This document shows positions 43,952-54,563 of a DNA stretch of 64,000 nt, one piece after another (position 1 is the first letter of the stretch; every line of letters begins with the position of its first letter). Both the position numbers and the translations under genes were made by a program. Under the pieces are notes generated by a model. That model was not told where the DNA came from. It saw only the letters and a list, made by a program, of their open reading frames with translations, and searched no databases. The stretch comes from an uncultured Collinsella sp. Lineage in GTDB: Bacteria > Actinomycetota > Coriobacteriia > Coriobacteriales > Coriobacteriaceae. The stretch lies in contig CASEEV010000049.1 in assembly GCA_949287065.1 (NCBI GenBank), positions 1-64,000 of the forward strand. The letters run 5' to 3'.

Positions 43952-46213
43952 CTAGATAAGCTTGTCGGGGTTGGCGGCGTCCTGACCCTCGACGGCGAGC
44001 ACCTGCGAGTCGTCGCCGAGCGGGCGGAAGAGCTTGCGGTACTGCATCTCGCGCAAGTCGCCGTAGGCCTGGGGAGCGTCGGCGCCGTGCTCGTGCCAGA
44101 CGCGCTTCTCGTCTGCGTAGGCGGCCATGGTCACCATCGGCAGCTCCTCGCGCACGGCGAGAAGCGCCTTCTCGTAGTCGGAGAGCGGCGCCCCTACGGC
44201 CTCGAGCACGAGCGCGCCCAGGTAGTTGGTGCTCATCGTCACGTCCTCGCTTGCTTGCTCGGCGCCCGCCACGTCGTAGTTGGCCCACACCACGTAGTCG
44301 GTGCGGTAGATGCGCATGGCGTGCTCGAGCTCGTCATCGTCATCCATGAGGGCGTCGTTGTACTCACTCGCGAAGAAGGGCTGGTGGTCGCCGAAGAACA
44401 CGAGAACCACGGGGCGGTCGAGCTCGCGCAGGGCGTCCATGAACTCCTCGAGCGCGCGCTCGGACTCGTCGATAAGGCTCAGGTACTCGTTGGTCTCGGG
44501 CCCGCTCTCCTCGTCCACGAGGTCGTAGTCAACATAGGTGCGGGCAACGTCATCGGGCAGCTCGCCCGTGAGATAGCCCGAGTGGTTCTGCATCGTCACG
44601 TCGAAGATGAACTGGGGGCTGGCGTCGTTCTCAAGACGCTCCAAGATCGCGTCGTACGTGGCGGCGTCGCTCACGAGGTCGCGCAGGGTATCGGCGCCTT
44701 CAAAATCGTCGATCGTGAGGAACTCGTCGAAGCCGAGCGAGGCGTAGGCGTGCTCGCGGTTCCAATTGGTGCCGAGGTTGGGGTGCATGGCGCAGGTATC
44801 GTAGCCCGCATCGGCCAGCTCGCGCGCAAGGCTCGGGGCGTTTGAGAGGTCGTAGGACTGGAAGGGGTACACGCCGTTGCCCACGAAGCCCATCGAGAGC
44901 CCGGTCAGAAACTCGAACTCGGTGTTTGCCGTGCCGCCGCCGTACGCCGACACGTAGAGGCTTCCCTTCATGAGCGCGTCGTCGATCGTCGGGAAGAAGT
45001 CGAGGCCTTCGTAGCCCGCGTCGAGCCCGTCGTAGATCGACAGGTCGCAAAACGTCTCGTTCATGACCGCGACGATGCACGGCTGCTCTTGGGCAAACTG
45101 ATCCTCCGCCGCTGCGCGCGCCTCAGACGCGCCCGCCCCTTCGTCGTAGCGCTGGGCATATGACGCGATAAGCTCGTCGGCCTCCTCGTCGGAATACCCG
45201 CTCGGCTCGTGAGGCCAAATGAGCTGCACGTTTGTCACAAACGACGTGATGAACCCGTACGACCGGTAGCTCTGAGGGAGCTCCCACCCGCTCAAGGTCA
45301 CGCCGATCGCCGAAAGCGGCACCTGCACGAGCGCGAGACCGAGAAGCACGGCGAGCAAAACGCCGCCGGCCACGCTGCCCACGGCGACCGCCGCGCGCGA
45401 GCGGCGCACCGGGCCTGCAAGGGACCCCTCCTCCGTACGCGGGCGGGCATGGGCGCCCAGGGGCTTGCTATCTAAAGACAGCGGCTCGGCCGAGACGAGC
45501 GGGCCGATAGCGCGCACACCCGTGAGGCTCGCCGCGCCTATGGCGAGCGCGCAGAACACGAGGCCCGCCAGACACGTCGGAGAGAGCAGATAGTCGTAGC
45601 CGCCGCTCACCGCGGCCGCCGTTCCCGCCGCCAGCACGTCGCCAGGCGTGATGGGCTGGCCCTTGTAGAGCATGACGAAGTACTCGGCAATGCCGAAACC
45701 CGCGCAGGCGAGCGCCACGAGCGCAGGGCCGACGCCGCGCCGGCAACCCACGAGGTAGAGAGCGCCGCCGGCAAGCGCGATGATAAGGACCTCGATCACC
45801 AGGCCGATGGGGTTCATGAGCCAGATCTGGGGGTTGGAGGGCACCTCGAGCGCCAAGAAGCTCAGAGCCGCAACGCCGAGCACGAGCGCCGCACGCGCAA
45901 GGACCCGGTAGCGAAAGCTCAGCTCGCCGAGCGCCGTGGCAACGCGCCCGCGCAGGCAGGGCACGAGCATGGCGGCGGCGCATCCAGCGCAGAACAGCGC
46001 ATAGACGCCCAGCCCCGCCTCGAGGCGCCCCGCGAGCGACCAGCAGAACGCAAAGACGAGCAGCACGGCGGCAGGCAGCCGCCACGCCACGGCGGACACG
46101 CGCGCCGGCGCACCGATACTACCCATCCTGCGCATCGAGACGGCCATGCCGACGCCGCCCACAAGAATCGCGCACGCCGTGCACGCGAGCATCGCGATGT
46201 CGTTCTCGCTCAT
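43952..46213 (-). CDS. LtaS-like sulfatase-family membrane protein
   Basis: 753 residues starting MSENDIAMLACTACAILVGG. About eight predicted membrane segments occupy the N-terminal half (to about residue 310). The extracellular C-terminal half is an alkaline-phosphatase-superfamily domain with the LtaS-type residues: glutamate in VAVMNETFCDLSIYDG, the nucleophilic threonine in YGGGTANTEFEFLTG, and the metal ligands in VFFGDHQPFF. Such enzymes transfer glycerol phosphate or similar groups to cell-surface glycolipids. Eight rather than the five helices of classical LtaS makes the exact polymer uncertain. It is followed by a nested hairpin and preceded by rsmB on the same strand. Confidence 0.82.
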   Translation of the reverse strand: MSENDIAMLACTACAILVGGVGMAVSMRRMGSIGAPARVSAVAWRLPAAVLLVFAFCWSLAGRLEAGLGVYALFCAGCAAAMLVPCLRGRVATALGELSFRYRVLARAALVLGVAALSFLALEVPSNPQIWLMNPIGLVIEVLIIALAGGALYLVGCRRGVGPALVALACAGFGIAEYFVMLYKGQPITPGDVLAAGTAAAVSGGYDYLLSPTCLAGLVFCALAIGAASLTGVRAIGPLVSAEPLSLDSKPLGAHARPRTEEGSLAGPVRRSRAAVAVGSVAGGVLLAVLLGLALVQVPLSAIGVTLSGWELPQSYRSYGFITSFVTNVQLIWPHEPSGYSDEEADELIASYAQRYDEGAGASEARAAAEDQFAQEQPCIVAVMNETFCDLSIYDGLDAGYEGLDFFPTIDDALMKGSLYVSAYGGGTANTEFEFLTGLSMGFVGNGVYPFQSYDLSNAPSLARELADAGYDTCAMHPNLGTNWNREHAYASLGFDEFLTIDDFEGADTLRDLVSDAATYDAILERLENDASPQFIFDVTMQNHSGYLTGELPDDVARTYVDYDLVDEESGPETNEYLSLIDESERALEEFMDALRELDRPVVLVFFGDHQPFFASEYNDALMDDDDELEHAMRIYRTDYVVWANYDVAGAEQASEDVTMSTNYLGALVLEAVGAPLSDYEKALLAVREELPMVTMAAYADEKRVWHEHGADAPQAYGDLREMQYRKLFRPLGDDSQVLAVEGQDAANPDKLI

Positions 46214-46353
46214 CTGACCTGCTCCCCTCGTTTCGGATCGGGCCTTGGGCGAACACGCGCCCTTGCACGCTATTGTAAACATCGCATGCTCCAGTCGCAC
46301 GAATGCCCGCAAACGGAAGCCGGCGGCAGCAATAGGGCTTGCGGCAGGAGCGC

Positions 46354-47844
46354 CTACCCGCGTTTGACGAGAGCTGCGGCAAAGTGCCCGTCGCACGAAC
46401 CCAGAGCAGGGTGCGTGCGCAAAAAGCCCGCGGGCGTTTGGTGGCTGCGCACCCACGCCGCAAGCGCGTCGCCAGCGCCCGAGCGCGCCAACGCATCGGC
46501 AAACGGCACTGCGTCGAAGCACGCGCCGGTGCGAGATGCCAGGAACTCTTCGACCACGGCCTCGTTCTCCTCAGGCAGGACCGAGCAGGTGGCGTAGACA
46601 AGCGTGCCGCCGGGAGCCACGCAGCGCGCAGCCTCTGAGAGAAGCGCCCGCTGGAGCGCAGGGAGGCTGTTTGGGCAGGCGGGGTCCACGTCTGCCGGCG
46701 TGAGCCTCCAGGGGATCTCGGGATGGCGGCGCATCGTACCCGTGCCGGAGCACGGCGCGTCGAGCAGCACGGTGTCGAAGCCGCAGGCGCAACGGGCGGC
46801 GAGCGTGTCATGGCCCACGAACACGGCGCGCCCCGACGCGCCCAGAAGGTCTGCGGCATCGGCGGCCACGCACGCAACGCCCGCGGCAAGGCCGGCGCGC
46901 TCGAGACGCTCAGAGTTGAGACGCGCCTTGCCCTCGTAAAGGTCAACGGCCACATGGCGGGGAGCATCTCCTACAGGGGCGTCGCAACCGAACTGCCGCA
47001 GCAGCGATTCGATCACATAGGTCTTGGTCCCGCGCCCCGCCCCCAGCTCGAGAAGCGAGCCCGGGCGCGCAGCCGCCGCGGCAACCACCTGAGCCGCAAA
47101 GTCGGATACGGCGAGAGCCTGCTCGCGCGCGAGGCACGATCCGGCAAGTACCCGTGGCGCAGCCAGCGTATAGGCGCCGGCGAGCAGTGCAGGCGGCCCC
47201 TCAAGCGCAAGGCCCTCCCCCGCCGCGCGCCTCTCGAACGCATCCGGCCACAGCGCGCCCGAAGCGTGAACGTACACGGGCGCCGGCTCCAGTGCCGCGT
47301 CGCATGTTTGGGCGAACGTCTCCTCGGCACCCGCGCCGGCAGCCTCGAACCCGGCGCGCATGCGCCGCGCGAGCCAGACGGGAAGACCTGCGCGGCGCGC
47401 GGACGCAACGAGCTCGCGATCATTCTCCGGCGCGTCGTCGGCGCGCAGGTAGGCATCGGCATGAGCCGCCACCTTGCGCAGCACCGCGTTGGCAAGGCCC
47501 GCCGCCGAGCGCGCCCGCGAGCGCACGAGCTCAACGCCCTGGCTCACCGCGGCGGCAGGAGGCGTGTTCAGGTAGAGAATCTCAAACGCTGCCATGCGGA
47601 GCGCGAGGCGCACCGAGGGCGCAACCGACCGCGGCTTGGCAACGAAACGGTCGAGAAGCTCGTCAATCGTGCCGGACGAAGCTGTCGCGCCGAGCGCAAG
47701 GCGCATGGCAAACGAGGCGTCGCGCGCGTCAAGGGCGCGCACGGCGTCCGACGCGTCGAGAAGCTCGCGCACGTAGGCGCCGCGCTTCTCGGCCCGTTCG
47801 AGGACGGAGAGCGCCGCACGGCGCGCAGGGGTCGCCTTGCTCAC
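46354..47844 (-). CDS. rsmB: 16S rRNA (cytosine967-C5)-methyltransferase RsmB
   Basis: 496 residues: an N-terminal NusB-like RNA-binding domain (to about 150, including TPPAAAVSQGVELVRS) and a C-terminal SAM-dependent methyltransferase with LLELGAGRGTKTYVIES, the DAPCSGTGTMRRHPEI catalytic loop and the second cysteine in YATCSVLPEENE. The start is a GTG overlapping the fmt stop (GTGA), so translation is coupled to fmt, as in many bacteria. Confidence 0.94.
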   Translation of the reverse strand: MSKATPARRAALSVLERAEKRGAYVRELLDASDAVRALDARDASFAMRLALGATASSGTIDELLDRFVAKPRSVAPSVRLALRMAAFEILYLNTPPAAAVSQGVELVRSRARSAAGLANAVLRKVAAHADAYLRADDAPENDRELVASARRAGLPVWLARRMRAGFEAAGAGAEETFAQTCDAALEPAPVYVHASGALWPDAFERRAAGEGLALEGPPALLAGAYTLAAPRVLAGSCLAREQALAVSDFAAQVVAAAAARPGSLLELGAGRGTKTYVIESLLRQFGCDAPVGDAPRHVAVDLYEGKARLNSERLERAGLAAGVACVAADAADLLGASGRAVFVGHDTLAARCACGFDTVLLDAPCSGTGTMRRHPEIPWRLTPADVDPACPNSLPALQRALLSEAARCVAPGGTLVYATCSVLPEENEAVVEEFLASRTGACFDAVPFADALARSGAGDALAAWVRSHQTPAGFLRTHPALGSCDGHFAAALVKRG

Positions 47845-48794
47845 GCGAGCGCCTCCCAGGAGCCGCTCTTGTCGCGCTGGCCGGCAGCCCACGCCAAGGC
47901 GGGCATGGAACGCTTGCCGTCGGGCTTGACGTCGACGAGCAGAAGCGCGCCGTCGGCGCAGCCGAGCAGCACCTGCTTGCCCGCAACGACAAAGACGCCG
48001 GCATCGGGCAGCTCGGTGCCGCGCGCGCGGAGCGAGGAGATCTCCTCGGGATCGAGCGCGCGGGCGCACATCACGCGCGCCGGCTTACCGGCGATGACGC
48101 AACGCGCCGGCGCAGCCTCGCCTGAGGCGAGCACACGGCGCTCGTTGGTCTCGGCGGAGACCTCGGGGTCGAGCCTGAGCTCGGCCTTCTCGATCTTGGC
48201 GGCGTGCGTCACAAGCGCCTCGTCCTGCTCGGTCCAGACGCACGTGCCCCGCTCGAGCTCGTCGAGAGCCTCGCAGAGAAGATCGGCGCCGATACGGGCG
48301 AGATCGGCAGTGAGCTCGTCGGCGGTCTTGCCGGGTACCGGCGTGGAGCCCTGCAGGCAGTAGGCGCCGGTGTCGACCCCGTGCCCGATGCGCATGATCG
48401 ACACGCCGGTGACCTCGTCGCCGGCGAGAATGCAGCGCTGGATGGGAGCGGCGCCGCGCCAGCGCGGCAGCAGGCTCGCGTGCACGTTGACGCAGCCGTA
48501 CGGTGCCATCGTGAGCACCGCGTCGGGCAGAATGCAGCCGTAGGCGGCCACGCAGAACACGTCGGCCTCGGCGGCGCGCAGGCGCTCGAGGGCCTCGGGC
48601 GTGATGCGGTTGGTCTCAAAGACGGGCAGCCCCAGCTCAAGGGCGCGCGCCTTCACCGGCGAGGGCTCGAGCTTCTTGCCGCGCGAGCGCACGGCGTCGG
48701 GCCGCGTGAGCACGAGAGCCACGTCGTGCTTCTCGGCGAGCTTCTCCAACGACGGCACCGAAAACGACGGCGTCCCCATAAACACTACACGCAT
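47841..48794 (-). CDS. fmt: Methionyl-tRNA formyltransferase
   Basis: Formylates initiator Met-tRNA using 10-formyl-THF. 317 residues starting MRVVFMGTPSFSVPSLEKLA; the catalytic region NVHASLLPRWRGAAPIQRCI and GVSIMRIGHGVDTG is intact, and a C-terminal OB-type domain follows. GAGGTTGCC precedes the ATG. def lies upstream on the same strand, but about 600 bp of repeats separate the two, unlike the usual tight def-fmt pair. Confidence 0.95.
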   Translation of the reverse strand: MRVVFMGTPSFSVPSLEKLAEKHDVALVLTRPDAVRSRGKKLEPSPVKARALELGLPVFETNRITPEALERLRAAEADVFCVAAYGCILPDAVLTMAPYGCVNVHASLLPRWRGAAPIQRCILAGDEVTGVSIMRIGHGVDTGAYCLQGSTPVPGKTADELTADLARIGADLLCEALDELERGTCVWTEQDEALVTHAAKIEKAELRLDPEVSAETNERRVLASGEAAPARCVIAGKPARVMCARALDPEEISSLRARGTELPDAGVFVVAGKQVLLGCADGALLLVDVKPDGKRSMPALAWAAGQRDKSGSWEALA

Positions 48795-49396
48795 GGCAAC
48801 CTCCTCTTGCCGCCGGCCCGGCATCATCTCTGCGGGCGAAACTTCGCACGTATCTCTTCACCGGCTTCGCCGAGTGAAGAGACGCGCTCAGAAGCGCCCT
48901 CCGAGAAGATGCCGGTCCGGCTCAACGGTTTCTCATCGCTCCGCACCCGGCGACCCTCTTGCAAACAACCTGCGGCTTCGCCGAGCGGGGTTTGGCTTGC
49001 TCAGAAGCTTTTCTCCGGGTAATGCTCCTCCCCTGGGTCAACACTATCGCTCCGCACCCTCAAACATACCAGCAGCCATTCGGCGGCTTCGCCGAGCCAC
49101 TGCGCCCTCCGAGAAGATGCCGGTCCGGCTCAACGGTTTCTCATCGCTCCGCACTCTCAGACCTGATTGCAACCACTCTGCGGCTCCGCCGGGTGGGGTT
49201 GGCTTGCTCTCAGGGCGATGTCTCTCTTGCTCCGGGCCGGAGCTGTTGCCCTGCGAAAAGTGGCTTCGCGCGCATCTCCTGCGCGGGCTTCGCCCGCACG
49301 GAGGCTTGCTCAGAAGCTTTTCTCCGGGCAACAGGCCCGGGCCTAGGCCATCATTAGCGTCTCTCGGCTCCGCCGGGGCGCGGGCGGGGCTTGGGG
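48795..49396. repeat. Mosaic of direct repeats and TTC-loop hairpins between def and fmt
   Basis: No gene is convincing here. Modules recur: a perfect 53-bp direct repeat (48894-48946 and 49102-49154); a perfect 26-bp direct repeat beginning GGCTTGCTCAGAAGCTTTTC (48994-49019 and 49303-49328); and at least five short hairpins of the type CGGC-TTC-GCCG. The most elaborate hairpin is TCTCTTCAC-CGGC-TTC-GCCG-A-GTGAAGAGA at 48853-48882. The 53-bp copies are flanked by further similar sequence, so two units of about 150 bp and a partial third can be recognised. Confidence 0.8.
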
Positions 49397-49933
49397 CTAG
49401 GCGGTTTCGCCGGGTTTAGCGCCGCGGTCGAGGGCGGCCTGGTAGTCGCGCAGGGCGGCGATGCGGTCGGCGGGGTCCAGGCGCTCGAACATGGTCTTGC
49501 CGTGCAGGTGGTCGATCTCGTGCTGGAGGCATACGCAGAGCAGGTCCTGCGAGGCCTCGTAGCGCATGAGGTCGCCGTCGAGGTTGTATGCCTCGACCAC
49601 CACGTGATCCGGGCGCTTGATGGTGCAGGTGAGACCGGGGATCGAGAGGCAGCCCTCGTCAAAGGGGACGAGGTTGTCGGACTGCTCCTTGATCACCGGG
49701 TTGATGAGAACATAAGGGTCGTAGTCGCGCTTGTTGGTGTAGGTCGTGTCGACGATCACGAGCTGGATGAGCTCGCCCACCTGAGGTGCGGCGAGGCCGC
49801 AGCCGGCGGTGTCGAACATGATCTTCTTCATGCGCTTGACGAGCTTCTTGATCTCGGGGGTGATCTTCTCTACCGGGGCGCACTCCTCGCGCAGACGCGG
49901 GTCAGGAGCGAGCACAACGCCGTTCATTTCCAT
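49397..49933 (-). CDS. def: Peptide deformylase
   Basis: Fe2+/metal hydrolase removing the N-formyl group from nascent proteins. 178 residues with all three motifs: GCGLAAPQVG, EGCLSIPG (metal cysteine) and QHEIDHLHG (metal histidines and catalytic glutamate). The start MEMNGVVLAPD is used with AAAGGA upstream. It follows priA on the same strand. Confidence 0.96.
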   Translation of the reverse strand: MEMNGVVLAPDPRLREECAPVEKITPEIKKLVKRMKKIMFDTAGCGLAAPQVGELIQLVIVDTTYTNKRDYDPYVLINPVIKEQSDNLVPFDEGCLSIPGLTCTIKRPDHVVVEAYNLDGDLMRYEASQDLLCVCLQHEIDHLHGKTMFERLDPADRIAALRDYQAALDRGAKPGETA

Positions 49934-50098
49934 GGCGGATCCTTTCGGGCAACGGTATACGCACAATTCACAATCCCCGTTATTGTATCCAAATCCGCCG
50001 CATTCATAAGCGCTGCCCGCGCGGACCCACGGCTCCCCTACGTTTACGGAGCGAACGGAGACGGGGATATGGAGCCTCGCCGTCTGCGCGCAGATCTC

Positions 50099-52539
<2,441 letters not shown>

Positions 52540-52543
<4 letters not shown>

Positions 52544-53115
52544 GCGCGCACGCCCTCCCCCGTCGACGAGAGGTCGAGCTCCATGAAGCCGGTGGCGTGC
52601 GTAAAGCCCTCCCCGTAGTCGCACTCGAAAGTGCCGAGATGCCGGAACCCCTCCGAGCGGTACAGCGCGATGGCGGGCGCGTTGTTGCTGAAGACGTCGA
52701 GCCTGAGCACGCGACAGCCGCGGCTGCGGGCCTGGGCGCAGGCGGCGCGCACGAGGGCGCGGGCGATGCCGCGACCGCGCAGCTCCGGGTCGCTTGTCAC
52801 CAGATGAAGGACAGCGGTCTCGGCGGGCTCGGCATCCGTTCGCCACGGCTTTCCCGCGTAATACGCAGCCGGCCTGTTATCGAGGACAAACGCCCCGGCC
52901 ACGGCGCCGTCGAGACGCGCGCAGAAGAGGTTCCCGGCCCACAGGGAACTGGCAAGGCCCTCCTCCGTAGGGTGCACGCCGAACTCCCAAGCGCAGTCCG
53001 CCGCCGTGCCGCGCATGGCGTCGGAGGCACGGCGGTACAGGTCCTCTACGGAGGCAAGCTCGTGAGGCAGCGCATGACCGACGCTGACGCCTCCCCTGCC
53101 CTTGTCGTCAGCCAT
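52540..53115 (-). CDS. GNAT-family N-acetyltransferase
   Basis: 191 residues. The acetyl-CoA-binding motif A is visible as LRGRGIARALVRAACAQARS, followed by LRLDVFSNNAPAIALYRSEGFRHLG, typical of acetyltransferases that modify amines or protein N-termini. The substrate is unknown. It lies between metK and priA, with its stop overlapping the priA start. The ATG of MADDKGRG is chosen over one 18 bases upstream that would overlap metK. Confidence 0.8.
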
Positions 53116-53120
53116 GGCGC

Positions 53121-54395
53121 CTATGCTCCGCACGCGGCGCGGAGCGCGTCTGCCCGGTCGGTTCTCTCCCAGGTAAAGTCGGCATCGTCGCGGCCGAAGT
53201 GGCCGTAGGCGGCCGTCTTCTCAAAGATCGGGCGGCGCAGGTCGAGGTCGCGAATGATCGCGCCGGGGCGCAGGTCGAACACCTCGGCCACGGCGCGCTC
53301 GATCTTCTCGACCGCCACGTGCTCGGTGCCGAACGTCTCGACCATGACCGAGAGCGGGTGCGCCACGCCGATGGCGTATGCGAGCTCGACCTCGCAGCGA
53401 TCGGCGAGGCCCGCGGCCACGACGTTCTTGGCAACCCAGCGCGCGGCGTATGCGGCGGAGCGGTCGACCTTGGTGCAGTCCTTGCCCGAGAAGGCGCCGC
53501 CGCCGTGACGGCCCATGCCGCCGTAGGTGTCGACGATGATCTTGCGACCGGTAAGGCCGGTGTCGCCCATGGGACCGCCCACCACGAAGCGTCCGGTGGG
53601 GTTCACGTACACGCTTGCCCCCTCCCAGGGGATGCCCGCCGCGTCGAGCACGGGCGCAATCACGTGCTCCATAAGGTCGGCCTTGATCGTGTCGACCGAA
53701 TCGACCTCGGGAGCGTGCTGGGTGGAGATAAGGACGGTCTCGACGCGCACGGGGCGGTCGTCCTCGTAGCGCACGGTCACCTGGGTCTTGCCGTCAGGAC
53801 GCAGGTAGCCGAGCGTGCCGTCGTGGCGCACGGCGGCAAGGCGCTCGGCAAGGCGGCTCGCCAGGTAATGCGGCATGGGCATGTAGGCGGGCGTCTCGTT
53901 GGTAGCGTAGCCGAACATCATGCCCTGGTCGCCGGCGCCGATAAGGTCGAGCGGGTCGGCTGCGCCCTCGCGCGCGTCGAGCGACTCGTCGACGCCCTGC
54001 GCGATGTCGGGGCTCTGCTCGTGGATCATATTGATGACGCCGCAGGTTTCGGAGTCAAAGCCGAACTTGGCGCGCGTGTAGCCGATGCGCTCGATAACGC
54101 GGCGCGCGATCTTCTGCACGTCGACGTAGGCCTGGCAGCGAATCTCGCCGGAAACGACCACGGTGCCGGTGGTCACGAGGGTCTCGCAGGCGCAGCGGAC
54201 GTTGTCGAGACGGGCGGGAACGCCCTTGTGGTCAACGTAGCCCTGGGCCTCGAGCTTGGCCTCCTTAGCGAGAATAGCGTCGAGAACGGCGTCGGAGATC
54301 TGGTCGGCGACCTTGTCGGGATGGCCTTCGGTCACCGATTCGGAGGTGAAGACATAGCTTCTCGGCGCGCGGGTGGAACGAGAGGATTCAGACAT
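53121..54395 (-). CDS. metK: S-adenosylmethionine synthetase
   Basis: Makes SAM from methionine and ATP. 424 residues, slightly longer than average: the N-terminal [33 protein letters not shown] (ATP-binding), [26 protein letters not shown] and [20 protein letters not shown] are all present. GGAGTCGCA precedes the ATG. No SAM riboswitch-like leader was recognised in the short upstream region. An unusual insert ([19 protein letters not shown]) follows the first motif. Confidence 0.97.
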   Translation of the reverse strand: MSESSRSTRAPRSYVFTSESVTEGHPDKVADQISDAVLDAILAKEAKLEAQGYVDHKGVPARLDNVRCACETLVTTGTVVVSGEIRCQAYVDVQKIARRVIERIGYTRAKFGFDSETCGVINMIHEQSPDIAQGVDESLDAREGAADPLDLIGAGDQGMMFGYATNETPAYMPMPHYLASRLAERLAAVRHDGTLGYLRPDGKTQVTVRYEDDRPVRVETVLISTQHAPEVDSVDTIKADLMEHVIAPVLDAAGIPWEGASVYVNPTGRFVVGGPMGDTGLTGRKIIVDTYGGMGRHGGGAFSGKDCTKVDRSAAYAARWVAKNVVAAGLADRCEVELAYAIGVAHPLSVMVETFGTEHVAVEKIERAVAEVFDLRPGAIIRDLDLRRPIFEKTAAYGHFGRDDADFTWERTDRADALRAACGA

Positions 54396-54563
54396 TGCGA
54401 CTCCTTCAATAGGCTTGCGCCCGGCGGCCGTTACCATTCCGCCGGGACGATAAGAACGTAATGAGTCATTCTAGCGCGGCAGAGGGCGCGGCCGCGCAAA
54501 AAGGCGCAAGCCGCGCCGATTCACACAGCGCACAAGTGCGGGCGATGCGCGGGGCGCCGATCT

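Noticed and set aside
48959-49357. Protein of about 130 residues in the def-fmt repeat region
   Set aside because: It covers the direct repeats and hairpins, has no ribosome site and no family resemblance; opposite-strand frames are equally open in this GC-rich DNA.
54396-54563. SAM riboswitch before metK or a small gene between metK and the YhgE-like gene
   Set aside because: metK lies on the minus strand and its upstream bases show only a short GC-rich sequence without the conserved riboswitch core; no frame in the gap has a start signal.
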